Shown here in pieces: positions 1 through 8,869 of a stretch of 64,000 bases of DNA (position 1 is the stretch's first letter; every line of letters starts with the position of its first letter). The notes under the pieces were generated by a model, which was given only the letters and a program-made list of their open reading frames with translations, had not been told where the DNA came from and did not search any database. Source of the stretch: Ornithinibacillus caprae (GTDB lineage Bacteria > Bacillota > Bacilli > Bacillales > Amphibacillaceae); assembly GCF_009728145.1 (NCBI RefSeq), contig NZ_WOCA01000003.1, positions 219,875-283,874 of the forward strand. The letters are read 5' to 3'. Made by a program: the position numbers and the translations under genes.

Positions 1-50
1 ATATGGTAAAAATACGAAAATCTGTTGAAATATCCTAACATTACATTTAA

Positions 51-94
51 CGGAATGAGGATTCACGAACTAATGTGAGCGGATCCTCATTCCG
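51..94. repeat. Long inverted repeat (cruciform-like)
   Basis: Perfect 12-bp arms CGGAATGAGGAT (51-62) and its complement (83-94) enclose a 20-nt loop holding a second pairing, TCAC/GTGA. It lies about 75 bp beyond the stop of the minus-strand oxidoreductase gene. No T-run follows it on either strand, so a classical intrinsic terminator is doubtful. No second copy was seen in the window. Confidence 0.6.
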
Positions 95-170
95 CTAATT
101 CCATTCATTTAGAGTACTTTCTAAACACTTCCTCAACTCAACCATTACACTAGTAATACACTAAATCCTA

Positions 171-1841
171 TCAACTAAATACTTCCCCTTTTTTCGCTTC
201 TTGTTTAATAAAATCTGCTACCCAGTAAGCTAACGCCCCAACGGTTTCACCAGGATTATAAGCACCTATAGTTGGAAATGATGAACTTCCGACAACAAAG
301 AGATTATCCACCTCATGGGTTTGACAGTATCGATTAACGACTGAATTACTAGGATCTTCCCCCATCCTAGTCGTTCCTCCAGCGTGACTATTTAGTACCC
401 ATGGATCTCCCAATTCTCCACCCCAAATTTTCAGTGCACCAGCTTTTTCATAGATCTCATATGCCCGTTGCCGTAGAAAAGCAAGCTGTCTGGATGTTTG
501 TGGATGCCAGTCAAAAGTGACTCTAGGTACCGGTAGCCCATAGCTATCCTTTACCTTTGGATCCAAGTCAATATGTTTTTCATCCTGTGGAGGTTCTGTT
601 AAGTAAATTCGAGAATTGTAATGATGTGTGTACGCTCTGGCTATAAAGTCCTTATATTCCTGCCCCCAGTTCGGTATTCCCTCAGGAGTAGGAGCATCTG
701 TAAACTCAATTGGTTGACCTGCCAAGCCTTGTTGATCTGCTCCAGTAATATTTCCGCCCATGACAAAATCCTCCCCATATTCTTCTGGAGAAAAATTATC
801 ATCAGCAAATCGATTAACCGCCCATCTTGGGGTTGGACCAATAAAAGAGTTCATTGGTTCGTCAAACAACCCAATCAATTGTGTAATGTCCCGCATATGA
901 AAATACCGTCCTACTTGACCTCGGTTGTTTGCAATTCCATTAGGGAATTGATCCGATTTCGACAAAAGCATTAAATGAGTTGATTCAAGGTAATTAGCAG
1001 CAATAATAACAATCCTACCTGTCACATGATGGATCCGCTTATTTTTATCAACGTATTTTACTCCTTCAGCACGACCATACTGATCAACCGTCACTTCAAT
1101 TGCACGGCTATGAAAACGAATTTCAAGATTTGGGTTCTGCCTTGCCTTACGAATTTCCGTAAGACCTACATCACCCTTGGCTTCAATTGTACAACCATAA
1201 CTTTGACAAAAACCACAATAACCGCAAGCTTTGCGACCATCATAATTAACCGAGTTAATCGCTCCTGGTACAGGAAACGGGTCGTAACCCATTTCTTTTA
1301 CAGCTTCAACAAAATGACGAGTAGCATAGGTTGGTGTAGTTGGGGGCATTGGATAAGGTTTTTGACGTGGTGGATGGAATGGATCTTTCGTATGGTCGCC
1401 ACTGATTCCTACTCTTTCTTCAAATTTTTGATAAAAAGGTTCTAAATCATCATAAGAAATGGGCCAGTCAATGATTGCTCCATTTTCTACTTGCCCAAAA
1501 ACTGTTTGGGCTTTAAACGTAGCTGGTTGGAACCTCCAGGATTGTGCTCCCCAGTGAAGATGATCTCCTCCAGGTCCCCAGCCATTCCAGCCAGTAATCA
1601 CTCTTTCTGTAGATGAACGATCATCTGGCCTCCATGTAAAGCGCGGTTCATCTTGTGGCCCCCACAACACTTTATTTCGAATTGGAAACTTTAATTCATC
1701 CATGGCGTATTCGTCAGAACTGATATCTGGTCCCCGTTCTAATGAAATCACATGAATCCCAGCATCTGTAAGTTCTCTTGCCAGGATACCACCTGCACAA
1801 CCACACCCCACAATAACAACATCCGCATCATATTTTGTCAT
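171..1841 (-). CDS. GMC-type FAD oxidoreductase, gluconate 2-dehydrogenase large-subunit-like
   Basis: 556 residues. The N-terminus has a Rossmann FAD-binding motif GCGCAG (residues 12-17) followed by an acidic strand end (SLERG). The C-terminus has the GMC C-terminal block with HAGGTTRMG and YNPGETVGA, where the catalytic His and Asn of the family lie. Known relatives oxidise sugars or sugar acids as the flavoprotein subunit of membrane-linked dehydrogenases. The gene overlaps the upstream small-subunit gene by 14 bp, so the two are probably translationally coupled; a GAGGGAAGG site precedes the ATG. No cytochrome c subunit gene is in the window, so the electron acceptor is unknown. The exact substrate cannot be read from sequence. 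Confidence 0.88.
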   Translation of the reverse strand: MTKYDADVVIVGCGCAGGILARELTDAGIHVISLERGPDISSDEYAMDELKFPIRNKVLWGPQDEPRFTWRPDDRSSTERVITGWNGWGPGGDHLHWGAQSWRFQPATFKAQTVFGQVENGAIIDWPISYDDLEPFYQKFEERVGISGDHTKDPFHPPRQKPYPMPPTTPTYATRHFVEAVKEMGYDPFPVPGAINSVNYDGRKACGYCGFCQSYGCTIEAKGDVGLTEIRKARQNPNLEIRFHSRAIEVTVDQYGRAEGVKYVDKNKRIHHVTGRIVIIAANYLESTHLMLLSKSDQFPNGIANNRGQVGRYFHMRDITQLIGLFDEPMNSFIGPTPRWAVNRFADDNFSPEEYGEDFVMGGNITGADQQGLAGQPIEFTDAPTPEGIPNWGQEYKDFIARAYTHHYNSRIYLTEPPQDEKHIDLDPKVKDSYGLPVPRVTFDWHPQTSRQLAFLRQRAYEIYEKAGALKIWGGELGDPWVLNSHAGGTTRMGEDPSNSVVNRYCQTHEVDNLFVVGSSSFPTIGAYNPGETVGALAYWVADFIKQEAKKGEVFS

Positions 1842-2409
1842 TGTTTCCCCTGACCTTCCCTCTTAGACTTACAATGTCCTCTGTAACCCAACCGCGAGTC
1901 GTGTGTTCGAGTGGGTGAAACCTAGTACCTGGATAGTCAATCAACTTCCATCCAATCATGTTTTGATTCCCACCATACTTTGGATCTGCAAACATTCCTT
2001 GCATCGTATGTTCCCTTAATAATTCAAAGAATTCGGTACCCTCAACACGTTGAAGAATATTCCCTCTATTTTCTGAAGATAGAAGGAGAAAAGACTTTCC
2101 ATATTCTGATCTCGCTAACCTATCTAATTGATCGATTCCATCTTTATATGTTTCCATATCTTGTTCATGGACTGTACGTACAGAGAATAAAATGTATTTA
2201 GTAACTCCAGCTTGTTTTGCACCAGGAAAAATGGTATCGACCGCCTCCTGGAGAATTCTAACAAAATTCGCCTTAACTTTAGCTCTCGAAGCAGCTGTTA
2301 TTCGTTTTTGATTCCTTTCTTCCCATTCTTTTTGTGTGTAACAAATTTGTGCCCTACCATCTAGAGGACGAGCCCGTATATATGCTTCTTTCATTTTTTT
2401 TGGGGACAT
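1828..2409 (-). CDS. Gluconate 2-dehydrogenase subunit 3 family protein
   Basis: 193 residues. The family signature is in the C-terminal half: HTMQGMFADPKYGGN followed by GWKLIDYPG. In characterised enzymes this small subunit pairs with the GMC flavoprotein, and here that partner is the next gene, overlapping by 14 bp. The start is ATG behind GGAGGTGGGGGA. Many family members carry a Tat signal. This one begins with a charged, non-hydrophobic stretch (MSPKKMKEAY) and shows no export signal, so the complex may be cytoplasmic or this subunit may be carried by a partner. Confidence 0.85.
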   Translation of the reverse strand: MSPKKMKEAYIRARPLDGRAQICYTQKEWEERNQKRITAASRAKVKANFVRILQEAVDTIFPGAKQAGVTKYILFSVRTVHEQDMETYKDGIDQLDRLARSEYGKSFLLLSSENRGNILQRVEGTEFFELLREHTMQGMFADPKYGGNQNMIGWKLIDYPGTRFHPLEHTTRGWVTEDIVSLRGKVRGNNDKI

Positions 2410-2490
2410 TCCCCCACCTCCAAAACAACATAGTCTCTAACTATCTTATTTTCAGAGGCTTATCCTTATAACATATAATCGATCATTTAA

Positions 2491-2575
2491 TTTAGAAAAC
2501 TTGTCATTGCCAAGTCTTTAAGATAAATGCCTTTTTAGTTGCACTTATGCAGGATAAGAAAGTTTCCTATTTGCC
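2491..2575 (+). repeat. Family-2 interspersed repeat, copy A
   Basis: Starts TAGAAAACTTGTCATTGCC and continues through GTTGCACTTATGCAGGATAA. It shares this order of blocks with the copies near 32.4, 39.35, 41.3 and 44.1 kb. It lies about 80 bp upstream of the minus-strand start at 2409. Confidence 0.75.
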
Positions 2576-2577
2576 AG

Positions 2578-2605
2578 TAAAAAAAAGGATCTTACGGAAG
2601 ATCCT
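2578..2605 (-). terminator. Intrinsic terminator
   Basis: On the minus strand AGGATCTT / AAGATCCT form an 8-bp stem with a 4-nt loop, followed by a T-run. It sits 29 bp beyond the stop of the 2634-3236 gene. Confidence 0.8.
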
Positions 2606-2633
2606 AAATTTCTGATACATTCATCTTTTTTGG

Positions 2634-3236
2634 TTAAAAAGATATATAACTCATCAAAATTATGAAAAAGAATAATGTCTCTAGATTTATGATAAAAGGG
2701 TTAGGTTTAAACTTTGAAAACAAATTGACCCTTTTTACCAAACTTGTATCAAGCAACATAGATAAATAATAAAAGAGTAATAGAGAGTACAAAGTCATGA
2801 GGCTTGCCATTATCATTTCACCATTATTCCAGAAAGCTATTGCTAAAAAAATCGTCCAAATTGATTTAAACACATTCGTAAATCCTTCAAACGGATTAGA
2901 TAATGTTGCCATCATATAATTTCCATGTTTTTCTGAGATTGAACCATCTTCATTATGCTTTACGGTGTAGGTAATGTGACCTGTTTGCAGTGCCATTGTT
3001 ATCACGATCATTATTAAATAAACTAATCCAAATATAGTTCCTACTTGCAGAATTTCTGAATCTACTAATCGGTATAAAACTAATGGTAAAGGCAACCACA
3101 TTGCATACATAATAGCCATTAATATGTGCATAAAAGCGTACTCATTATGTTTAGCCATCTTTTGAAATGTAAAAACGATGATGATATATATTAAAACTCC
3201 TATCCAGCCCATGATCATTGTAGAAATTAACATCAT
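2634..3236 (-). CDS. Hypothetical polytopic membrane protein
   Basis: 200 residues, strongly hydrophobic, with about five or six predicted membrane segments (roughly residues 4-24, 36-57, 65-85, 122-140, 143-162, 182-199). A short polar loop around residues 90-110 carries charged residues. I do not recognise the family. Start ATG lies behind GGGGGAT, and an intrinsic terminator follows. It is 84 bp downstream of the PH-like membrane protein gene on the same strand and may share its transcript. Confidence 0.6.
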   Translation of the reverse strand: MMLISTMIMGWIGVLIYIIIVFTFQKMAKHNEYAFMHILMAIMYAMWLPLPLVLYRLVDSEILQVGTIFGLVYLIMIVITMALQTGHITYTVKHNEDGSISEKHGNYMMATLSNPFEGFTNVFKSIWTIFLAIAFWNNGEMIMASLMTLYSLLLFYYLSMLLDTSLVKRVNLFSKFKPNPFIINLETLFFFIILMSYISF

Positions 3237-3320
3237 ATCCCCCTTACAATATTAGATTATTACGAAAAATACTCGTTTGAGAAACCATTAACATAATAGA
3301 CGTTATCCAACATTCAACTT

Positions 3321-3749
3321 TTATTTTCTCTCCATCTTTTCCAAAATCAAATAGTCTTTAGTTTTTTCTATTGCTACACCTTTTTCTCTTGAAAACTTTT
3401 CCAACTGATCAAAAATCCCCTTAGGTGTAAACTTAGCAACACGAATACTTAATCCTTTATGTAATTTTATACTAACTCCTTTTGTAGCCCATCCATACCG
3501 TTTGAAAATCATCCGTTCAATCTCGTTTGGAATTACAATTTTATAGTGAACAGGGATCGAAAAACAGAATATCTTATAAACTATTTGATCATCGTTTATA
3601 GTTAACGTATAGCGAATAAATGCTAGTAGTAGAATTAGTATGGAAAGTATTACATAGTAAGGAAATCCGTCTGTTTGGTAACCCCCTATTAATAGTCCTA
3701 ACAACAAAAACAGCATTAGTTCTCGTGGACCTCTTGCAGAATAGTTCAT
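3321..3749 (-). CDS. Small membrane protein with PH-like domain
   Basis: 142 residues: two membrane segments at about 10-24 and 30-46, then a soluble beta-rich region (from TLTINDDQIVYKI) like bacterial PH-type domains attached to short membrane anchors. AAGGAGG lies 8 nt before the ATG. Its position between the exporter and another membrane protein gives no clear role. The fold is inferred from pattern only. Confidence 0.55.
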   Translation of the reverse strand: MNYSARGPRELMLFLLLGLLIGGYQTDGFPYYVILSILILLLAFIRYTLTINDDQIVYKIFCFSIPVHYKIVIPNEIERMIFKRYGWATKGVSIKLHKGLSIRVAKFTPKGIFDQLEKFSREKGVAIEKTKDYLILEKMERK

Positions 3750-3986
3750 TCCATTCCTCCTTTTTCATTTTTTCTTGTTTCTTGCACCGTTAGTTGGTGC
3801 AAAAGCATTTCTTCTGCCAAATAGTTGCAACTTCGATACTCTCTATTTAGTAAAAATATCCTGATGAATATTTCCCAGGAAATTTTCAAATTAATATATA
3901 CTTATGATCCTACTATATAAATGGAAGTTCAATGTATTTACATTTTACCATACTTTAAATTCCATTAACTGGTTTTAATCATTGAA

Positions 3987-5201
3987 TTATCCATTAAAAT
4001 ATAAGCGTTTAGAAGGTATTAAGCAAAGTCCACATAATACTAATGAAAAAAGCATCATTACTAGAACGCCAAGAACAACTACAAGTTGAATGGAATAAAA
4101 CTGTGCCGAAAGACCCATAACTGAAGTGAATATAATAATTAACATTGCTTCTATTAATTGATATACACTCCTAATTCTCCCCATTAAATGAACCGGAATA
4201 TTATTTTGAAAAAATGTGAGAAATCCTGTATTAGCAAATGCAATAAAAAATGCTAGCGTAAAGAAGCCAATACTCGCAGCCAAGAACGTATTCGAGAAAG
4301 CATATATAAAGTATCCGATGGAGACAAGTACAGGTCCCACACCAATTAAAAAAGAGGTTTTAACTATGTTTACGATTAACGTGTTAAAGAGCGCACCAAT
4401 TATTACGCCAGCACCAGCTATTGATACCAAGAATCCATACTCACTATTTGTTAGTATTAATACATCCTTGGCAAAAGCTGCCTCTAGCGAATCTACCGCT
4501 GTAGCCATAACGACCAGTACGCAGCTAAATAGGAAATATATGACTATAATGAATTGATAAGATTTACTAAACGCAATTACAGCTTGTAAGTCTTGTTTTA
4601 ACATCACTACTGATAATCTTGTATTCGAATTTTCATTTGCGTTTTTAAAACTTGGTATGAAAAAGGTTACAAGTCCTGATAGTAATAATGCTAAGGCATT
4701 TATAAAAATTGCTGCTGTTGGTGTTCCAATCAAAAACAATACTCCAGCTACTGCAGGTCCGACTAAAAATGCTCCAGATGTTATTAAACTATGGAGTGCA
4801 TTGAATGTTTTCCGATTTTCTTGTGGGATTAATTTTGTTATGTATGTCAATGATGCTGGCGCAAACATTGAACTGGCCATATTTATTATAAATACGATCA
4901 TATAAATAAACACAATAGATGACATGAAAGGTAAGATTGCAATAAACAAAGCTCGAAAGATGTCTAGAAAAATCATGACATTCCGTTGATTTAAACGATC
5001 AATCATACTTCCCGCCCAAAAATTAGTACAAATCGTAGCTAGTGGCTTTAAAATATAAAGTCCAGAAACCGCCAGTGGAGATCCCGTCATTTCATAGACA
5101 ATTAGATTAAGCGCAACAAAATAAACCCATTCACCAATTGTAGAGATCCCAACTCCAGTTAATAAAATCATCGGATACTTCCAACGTACTAATTTAATCA
5201 T
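3987..5201 (-). CDS. MFS transporter, MefA-like drug efflux type
   Basis: 404 residues from ATG 5201 (MIKLVRWKYP), hydrophobic throughout with about 12 membrane helices. The N-terminal half carries the MFS A-like loop GSMIDRLNQR (near residue 65). The family is closest in style to MFS-3/macrolide-efflux permeases, so export of a drug-like compound is likely but the substrate is unknown. A longer reading from GTG 5264 is rejected because its first 21 codons translate the T-box terminator. GGAGG lies in the 3' arm of that terminator, about 13 nt before ATG, so formation of the terminator would also mask the ribosome site. The T-box implies induction when a cognate tRNA is uncharged. Confidence 0.85.
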   Translation of the reverse strand: MIKLVRWKYPMILLTGVGISTIGEWVYFVALNLIVYEMTGSPLAVSGLYILKPLATICTNFWAGSMIDRLNQRNVMIFLDIFRALFIAILPFMSSIVFIYMIVFIINMASSMFAPASLTYITKLIPQENRKTFNALHSLITSGAFLVGPAVAGVLFLIGTPTAAIFINALALLLSGLVTFFIPSFKNANENSNTRLSVVMLKQDLQAVIAFSKSYQFIIVIYFLFSCVLVVMATAVDSLEAAFAKDVLILTNSEYGFLVSIAGAGVIIGALFNTLIVNIVKTSFLIGVGPVLVSIGYFIYAFSNTFLAASIGFFTLAFFIAFANTGFLTFFQNNIPVHLMGRIRSVYQLIEAMLIIIFTSVMGLSAQFYSIQLVVVLGVLVMMLFSLVLCGLCLIPSKRLYFNG

Positions 5202-5478
5202 CAAAAAATCCCGCCCTCCAAGACAATTTGCCTTGGGGACGAGATTCCTATATCGTGGTACCACCCCAGTTTGTTAATATGTCACCATATTAACCTCATC
5301 AGGTACATATTTATACCCTAGCTCTATAACGGGAGCACCCGTTACACCATCCCCATCTAAGTTCCGATGTAATGTTCAGAGCCTTGCTTCAACCAAATAG
5401 TCATACTCCTTTACAGCAACTGGAGCTCTCTGTAATGACATCCTAAGTCTACTCTTCTCTTCAACGCACTTACAATTT
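5202..5478 (-). promoter_or_regulatory. T-box leader, probable isoleucine (AUU) specifier
   Basis: The minus strand shows stem I (GAAGAG..AGTAG then AGAGAGC / GCTCT), a specifier-loop strand GAACATT followed by ACATC, the T-box motif TGGGGTGGTACCACG at 5268-5254, and a terminator at 5241-5212 (CGTCCCCAAGGC / GTCTTGGAGGGCG, one bulge) with six T's just before the MFS start. GATGT/ACATC and AGAGC/GCTCT close the specifier loop. This places ATT (5373-5371), followed by a purine, in the specifier position, hence Ile. The element type is well supported; the codon assignment is moderately supported. Confidence 0.88.
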
Positions 5479-5483
5479 TAAAT

Positions 5484-5512
5484 ATCTTACCATCACTTAT
5501 ATTTAATGTAAA
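5484..5512 (-). promoter_or_regulatory. Sigma-A-type promoter of the T-box transcript
   Basis: On the minus strand TTTACA, a 17-bp spacer and TAAGAT place the transcription start near 5477, at the 5' edge of the T-box fold. Confidence 0.6.
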
Positions 5513-5581
5513 TACATTAATCGAATAATTCTTACTCGAAGCTAGTAAGACTAAGTACAAATAAACCTACACTTAATGTCA

Positions 5582-5620
5582 GTGCCTGTCACTTGTCGAA
5601 ATTCGACAAGTGACAGGCAC
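5582..5620. repeat. Family-1 palindromic repeat, copy 1
   Basis: Perfect 39-nt palindrome: arm GTGCCTGTCACTTGTCG, centre AAATT. It ends 10 bp beyond the stop of the GNAT gene, in the gap before the T-box promoter. Confidence 0.95.
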
Positions 5621-5630
5621 CGACTTCAGT

Positions 5631-6188
5631 TTAACTACTGGTTGTGGAATACCACTCCATAAAACTACTTTTTTTAATTACATTCAATATACAAGGTTCT
5701 CCGACTTGTTCTTCTAACTTTTCAAGTTCGTTTGGGAATTCCTCTTCTACCCCGATTGTGACATACGGTAGTCTTTCTTGAGATTTTTGCGATCGGATAT
5801 TTTTTATTTTCGCTCCAGCAAATACATATTCCATTTGTAATTTCATAAATGCAGTGTGCAATATGTAGCGTTTTGCTAATTCATTATATCCTTTTCCCCA
5901 GTAAGATTGACCGATCCAAGTCCCAATATGACAGGTTTTATAGTTGTGATCGATATCCTTTAAGGTAATGACACCTATGAGTTTATTTTCTTCATTTAAA
6001 ATCACTCGTGAAAACTGCTTTTCTTGTTTTTCCTCTTCCAGTATAAAGGTAATAAAATCCTTCGTTCCTTCAATTGAAGTCTGTTCATTTGTTAAGCCTA
6101 AAGCTTCTTTAACTGAAGTTTCCGATGATAAGGCGGACATGCACTCTGCATATTTAACATTATGAGGAACTAATGTTACGTTAATCAT
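5631..6188 (-). CDS. GNAT N-acetyltransferase (RimJ/RimL-like)
   Basis: 185 residues from ATG 6188. The GNAT core is visible as LIGVITLKDID (beta4), IGTWIGQSYWGKGYN (acetyl-CoA loop) and a late strand MEYVFAGAKIKNIRSQ. The ATG overlaps the upstream hydrolase gene by 8 bp and uses GGAGGG inside its end, so translation is coupled. An in-frame extension to 6278 exists but only retranslates the end of the upstream gene. The acetyl acceptor is unknown. A family-1 palindrome follows 10 bp after the stop. Confidence 0.85.
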   Translation of the reverse strand: MINVTLVPHNVKYAECMSALSSETSVKEALGLTNEQTSIEGTKDFITFILEEEKQEKQFSRVILNEENKLIGVITLKDIDHNYKTCHIGTWIGQSYWGKGYNELAKRYILHTAFMKLQMEYVFAGAKIKNIRSQKSQERLPYVTIGVEEEFPNELEKLEEQVGEPCILNVIKKSSFMEWYSTTSS

Positions 6189-6840
6189 ACTTTTTCCCTC
6201 CACTAATAAACTCATGAAGACTTCTAACCATATTTTCCATAGCACGTAAGGATGCAATTGTATCATTCGGTTCAACATCTAAGAAATGATTTGCATTAGG
6301 TATTGTTTCTATTACAAAATTCGTTTTCGATTCTAAGGCTTGTACTTTGTTAGGAATAAAATGGGGATCCTTTTCTCCGACGATAATTAGGGATGGATTA
6401 CTTGATTCCATTAAGGATTCAAAAACTATATCAAACTTGAGTAATGGTGTTAATAATACTAACTTAGAATCGCTATATAACTGATTTTTAATAAGGCAAT
6501 TAATAATAGGAAGCGTCCCAAGTGATTTTCCGAAAATTATGGTATGACTATATTTCCTACTTTTTAAAACTTCCGTTATGATTGGGTATGCATCTTCAAG
6601 CATAACATTAGATATGTCTTTTACGGAAAGCTTTAAAATATCTTTTGTATAGGAGGAATGGACATGTACAATGTCATATCCCTTATCAAGCATTTCCATT
6701 GTAGAATAGTAGAATAATGGTTTATCAAACTTATAACCAAATCCAGAAAACATGAAACATACAGTATCACTGTCGTTTACAAGATGTGTATAACGTAATT
6801 CTTTTCCTTTACTAACTACAGCTTTTTCATTCATCTTCAA
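6181..6840 (-). CDS. Alpha/beta hydrolase
   Basis: 219 residues. The nucleophile elbow GKSLG (about residue 104) is followed by an acid in VGEKDPH and a C-terminal His in NANHFLD, giving a plausible Ser-Asp-His triad. The N-terminal strand CFMFSGFGYKF would supply the oxyanion hole. The start is TTG 6840 or ATG 6834, both behind GGGGGG. It overlaps the GNAT gene and lies 40 bp after the methyltransferase gene, so the three probably form one transcript. The substrate is unknown. Confidence 0.8.
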   Translation of the reverse strand: MKMNEKAVVSKGKELRYTHLVNDSDTVCFMFSGFGYKFDKPLFYYSTMEMLDKGYDIVHVHSSYTKDILKLSVKDISNVMLEDAYPIITEVLKSRKYSHTIIFGKSLGTLPIINCLIKNQLYSDSKLVLLTPLLKFDIVFESLMESSNPSLIIVGEKDPHFIPNKVQALESKTNFVIETIPNANHFLDVEPNDTIASLRAMENMVRSLHEFISGGKKYD

Positions 6841-6880
6841 GATCCATTCCCCCCATTAATCTCTTTCCTCAAGAGTACCA

Positions 6881-7642
6881 TTATCCTTTCTTACAAACGT
6901 AGATCATTTGTTTACTTTGGTTTGAGATAGGGGTACCATGCCAATCCTCATAAATTTCTACTATGTTAAAACCATGCTGATTCAACAAGCGTTCCATTTC
7001 CTTGGGATATACATATCGCAACTGAATGTTTGTTACTTTTTCGTTTGTTGTTTCCTCATCTCCTCCTCTGGATCTTCTAATCGTGGTGTATTTTTGGATT
7101 TGATTGAGAGAATCGTAGTTACTAAGTGTATATACATCAATTATTTGTTTCGTTTTTGGGTCCTCATAGCTTCTCCAAAATTCTTCATCTTCAGTTTGTA
7201 ATAACTCATCTTTACTAGGGAATCTCGTATTTAAAATAAATACTCCTTTCTCGTCTAAATGCCTATGTATTGATTTCAACAAACTATCCTGGGCTTCATT
7301 TGTAAGAAAATGTTGAAACGAATTACCAACTGTAAAAATTAAATTACTTTTAAGATCCAAATTAAGATCCGTACAATCTTGTTTCTGCCATTCTATAGAT
7401 AAGTTTAGATTCTTAGACTTCCTCTTTGCTTCATCCAACATGCCAGAATGAGCATCTATTCCAACCATTCGATGACCTTTTTTAGCCAAAGGAATGGTTA
7501 CTCTCCCTGTGCCACAAGCTATATCAATGATTGGACCTTTTGTATGTTCAAGCCATTTCGATAAAAAATTAATATCCTCTGTATACATATCATTTTCCAG
7601 ATCATACAACACCGGATCATCATACTCCTCAAAATTATCCAT
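6881..7642 (-). CDS. Class I SAM-dependent methyltransferase
   Basis: 253 residues. Motif I is IIDIACGTGRVTIPLA (about 39-54), motif II is GIDAHSGMLDEA, and motif IV is NLIFTVGNSFQHF, an arrangement typical of small-molecule methyltransferases with a C-terminal substrate cap. ATG follows GGGGAGAGACGAT. Grouping with a hydrolase and an acetyltransferase suggests modification of a small molecule, but this is inference. A 49-bp family-1 palindrome lies just upstream. Confidence 0.85.
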   Translation of the reverse strand: MDNFEEYDDPVLYDLENDMYTEDINFLSKWLEHTKGPIIDIACGTGRVTIPLAKKGHRMVGIDAHSGMLDEAKRKSKNLNLSIEWQKQDCTDLNLDLKSNLIFTVGNSFQHFLTNEAQDSLLKSIHRHLDEKGVFILNTRFPSKDELLQTEDEEFWRSYEDPKTKQIIDVYTLSNYDSLNQIQKYTTIRRSRGGDEETTNEKVTNIQLRYVYPKEMERLLNQHGFNIVEIYEDWHGTPISNQSKQMIYVCKKG

Positions 7643-7663
7643 ATCGTCTCTCCCCTCTTTAAT

Positions 7664-7712
7664 TGTCGGTGCCTGTCACTTGTCGAAATTCGACAAGTGA
7701 CAGGCACCGACA
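7664..7712. repeat. Family-1 palindromic repeat, copy 2 (longest)
   Basis: Perfect 49-nt palindrome, with outer TGTCG/CGACA added to the common arm GGTGCCTGTCACTTGTCG. It fills most of the gap between the DinB-like and methyltransferase genes, which run in the same direction. Confidence 0.95.
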
Positions 7713-7721
7713 AACCACCAT

Positions 7722-8180
7722 TCACACTACAGCTTTTATCTGTTGAAAATGGTGTTCATCGTGTTGTACTAATCCAGAAAAATAATCAAATAGGGTTAAG
7801 GTAGTGGTTCCAATAATTAATTCTTCTAACCATAATTCATCAGCGACTTGTTGGATCTCTTCTATTAACTGTTTCCTCATCCTAACAAAATACTCAATCG
7901 TTTCTTCTTTACTCCGTTTTTGGCTTTCTATAGCTGCTCGATTGTTTACCTCATGAACCTGTGGGCCTTTTGGCAAATCAGTTTGTTTGAAAAAGAATCG
8001 AATACGCTTATTCAACACAAATTCATCCCAAGGAATGAGATGTCCGATTACTTCAGCAACCGTCCATTTCCCTTTACCAATCTGTCTCCTCCATTGTTCT
8101 TCTGTTACGTTTCCTAGGCTTTTAACCCACCTTAATGATTCTTCATAATGATTAATTATTTTCTGTTTATTATTATTCAT
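7722..8180 (-). CDS. DinB-family protein
   Basis: 152 residues, four-helix-bundle pattern. The usual three metal-binding His positions are seen in EVIGHLIPWDE (about residue 47) and near the C-terminus in VQHDEHHFQQI. Bacterial members are often thiol-dependent transferases or stress proteins of unknown reaction. ATG follows GAGGTGG. It stops 10 bp before a family-1 palindrome. Confidence 0.8.
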   Translation of the reverse strand: MNNNKQKIINHYEESLRWVKSLGNVTEEQWRRQIGKGKWTVAEVIGHLIPWDEFVLNKRIRFFFKQTDLPKGPQVHEVNNRAAIESQKRSKEETIEYFVRMRKQLIEEIQQVADELWLEELIIGTTTLTLFDYFSGLVQHDEHHFQQIKAVV

Positions 8181-8248
8181 TTTTCCACCTCAATTCCCTA
8201 ACACTATTAAATCACTCTTAATCCCTGTAAATGGGATCTCCATCACCC

Positions 8249-8728
8249 TTACTTCCAAACTTGATCCAATTTATCTGAATAAAAGTCTATTGCTTTTTTA
8301 TACATTAATATCCCTTGATCTTCTGTTGTTTCCGTAAGACATTTAAGTAATAAATCCATCGATGCACTATGTTCATTTAAGTTGTATAAGGTCATCGCAA
8401 AAAACACCTGAATTGCTCGGTTATTCGGGAAACGTTCCATTCCATGGAGTAGAGTCTGTTTAGAATTTTCATAAAGTCCTAACGTTCGGTAAGTACTACC
8501 TAATCCCAATAACGCACCTTCCAAATCCTTTTCAGACAACCCTAATTTAATTGCTTTTTCATAATAAGGAACTGCATTTGCTTCTTCCCCTAAAACATCA
8601 AAACTCCATGCACACTGATAATTTAAATATGCGTCGCTAGGAGTAACCTCTAGTAACTCCAACAACATTTTATTCGATTTTTTAAGCTTCCCTTCATTAC
8701 GTAATGTAATTGCTTGCTCCATACTCAT
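8249..8728 (-). CDS. Tetratricopeptide-repeat protein (TPR_5-like)
   Basis: 159 residues from ATG 8728, which has AAGGGAG nine bases upstream. The more distal ATG 8752 has no ribosome site. Repeats are visible from QAITLRNEGKLKKSNKMLLELL through AYLNYQCAWSFDVLGEEANAVPYYEKAIKL to the alanine/leucine-rich third helix pairs, about three and a half TPR units. It is probably a protein-interaction scaffold in the cytoplasm; no signal peptide is present. The partner is unknown. Confidence 0.75.
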   Translation of the reverse strand: MSMEQAITLRNEGKLKKSNKMLLELLEVTPSDAYLNYQCAWSFDVLGEEANAVPYYEKAIKLGLSEKDLEGALLGLGSTYRTLGLYENSKQTLLHGMERFPNNRAIQVFFAMTLYNLNEHSASMDLLLKCLTETTEDQGILMYKKAIDFYSDKLDQVWK

Positions 8729-8869
8729 TCTATTTTGCTCCCTTACTTTCATTTCTAAAATATTCTTTTTTCAAACTATTAAAAAATATGTACTCATCTT
8801 AACATACTACATAGTACAACATGCATGTTTTCCTTGATGATTAGCAACCTAATAATAGGAGGTGACTAC

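Noticed and set aside
621..1445. Plus-strand ORFs across the GMC oxidoreductase gene
   Set aside because: They are antisense shadows without ribosome sites or family resemblance; the same applies to the similar ORFs over narG, narH, the MFS and ger genes.
5202..5264. MFS gene starting at GTG 5264
   Set aside because: The extra 21 codons translate the T-box antiterminator/terminator; ATG 5201 is the first start after it.
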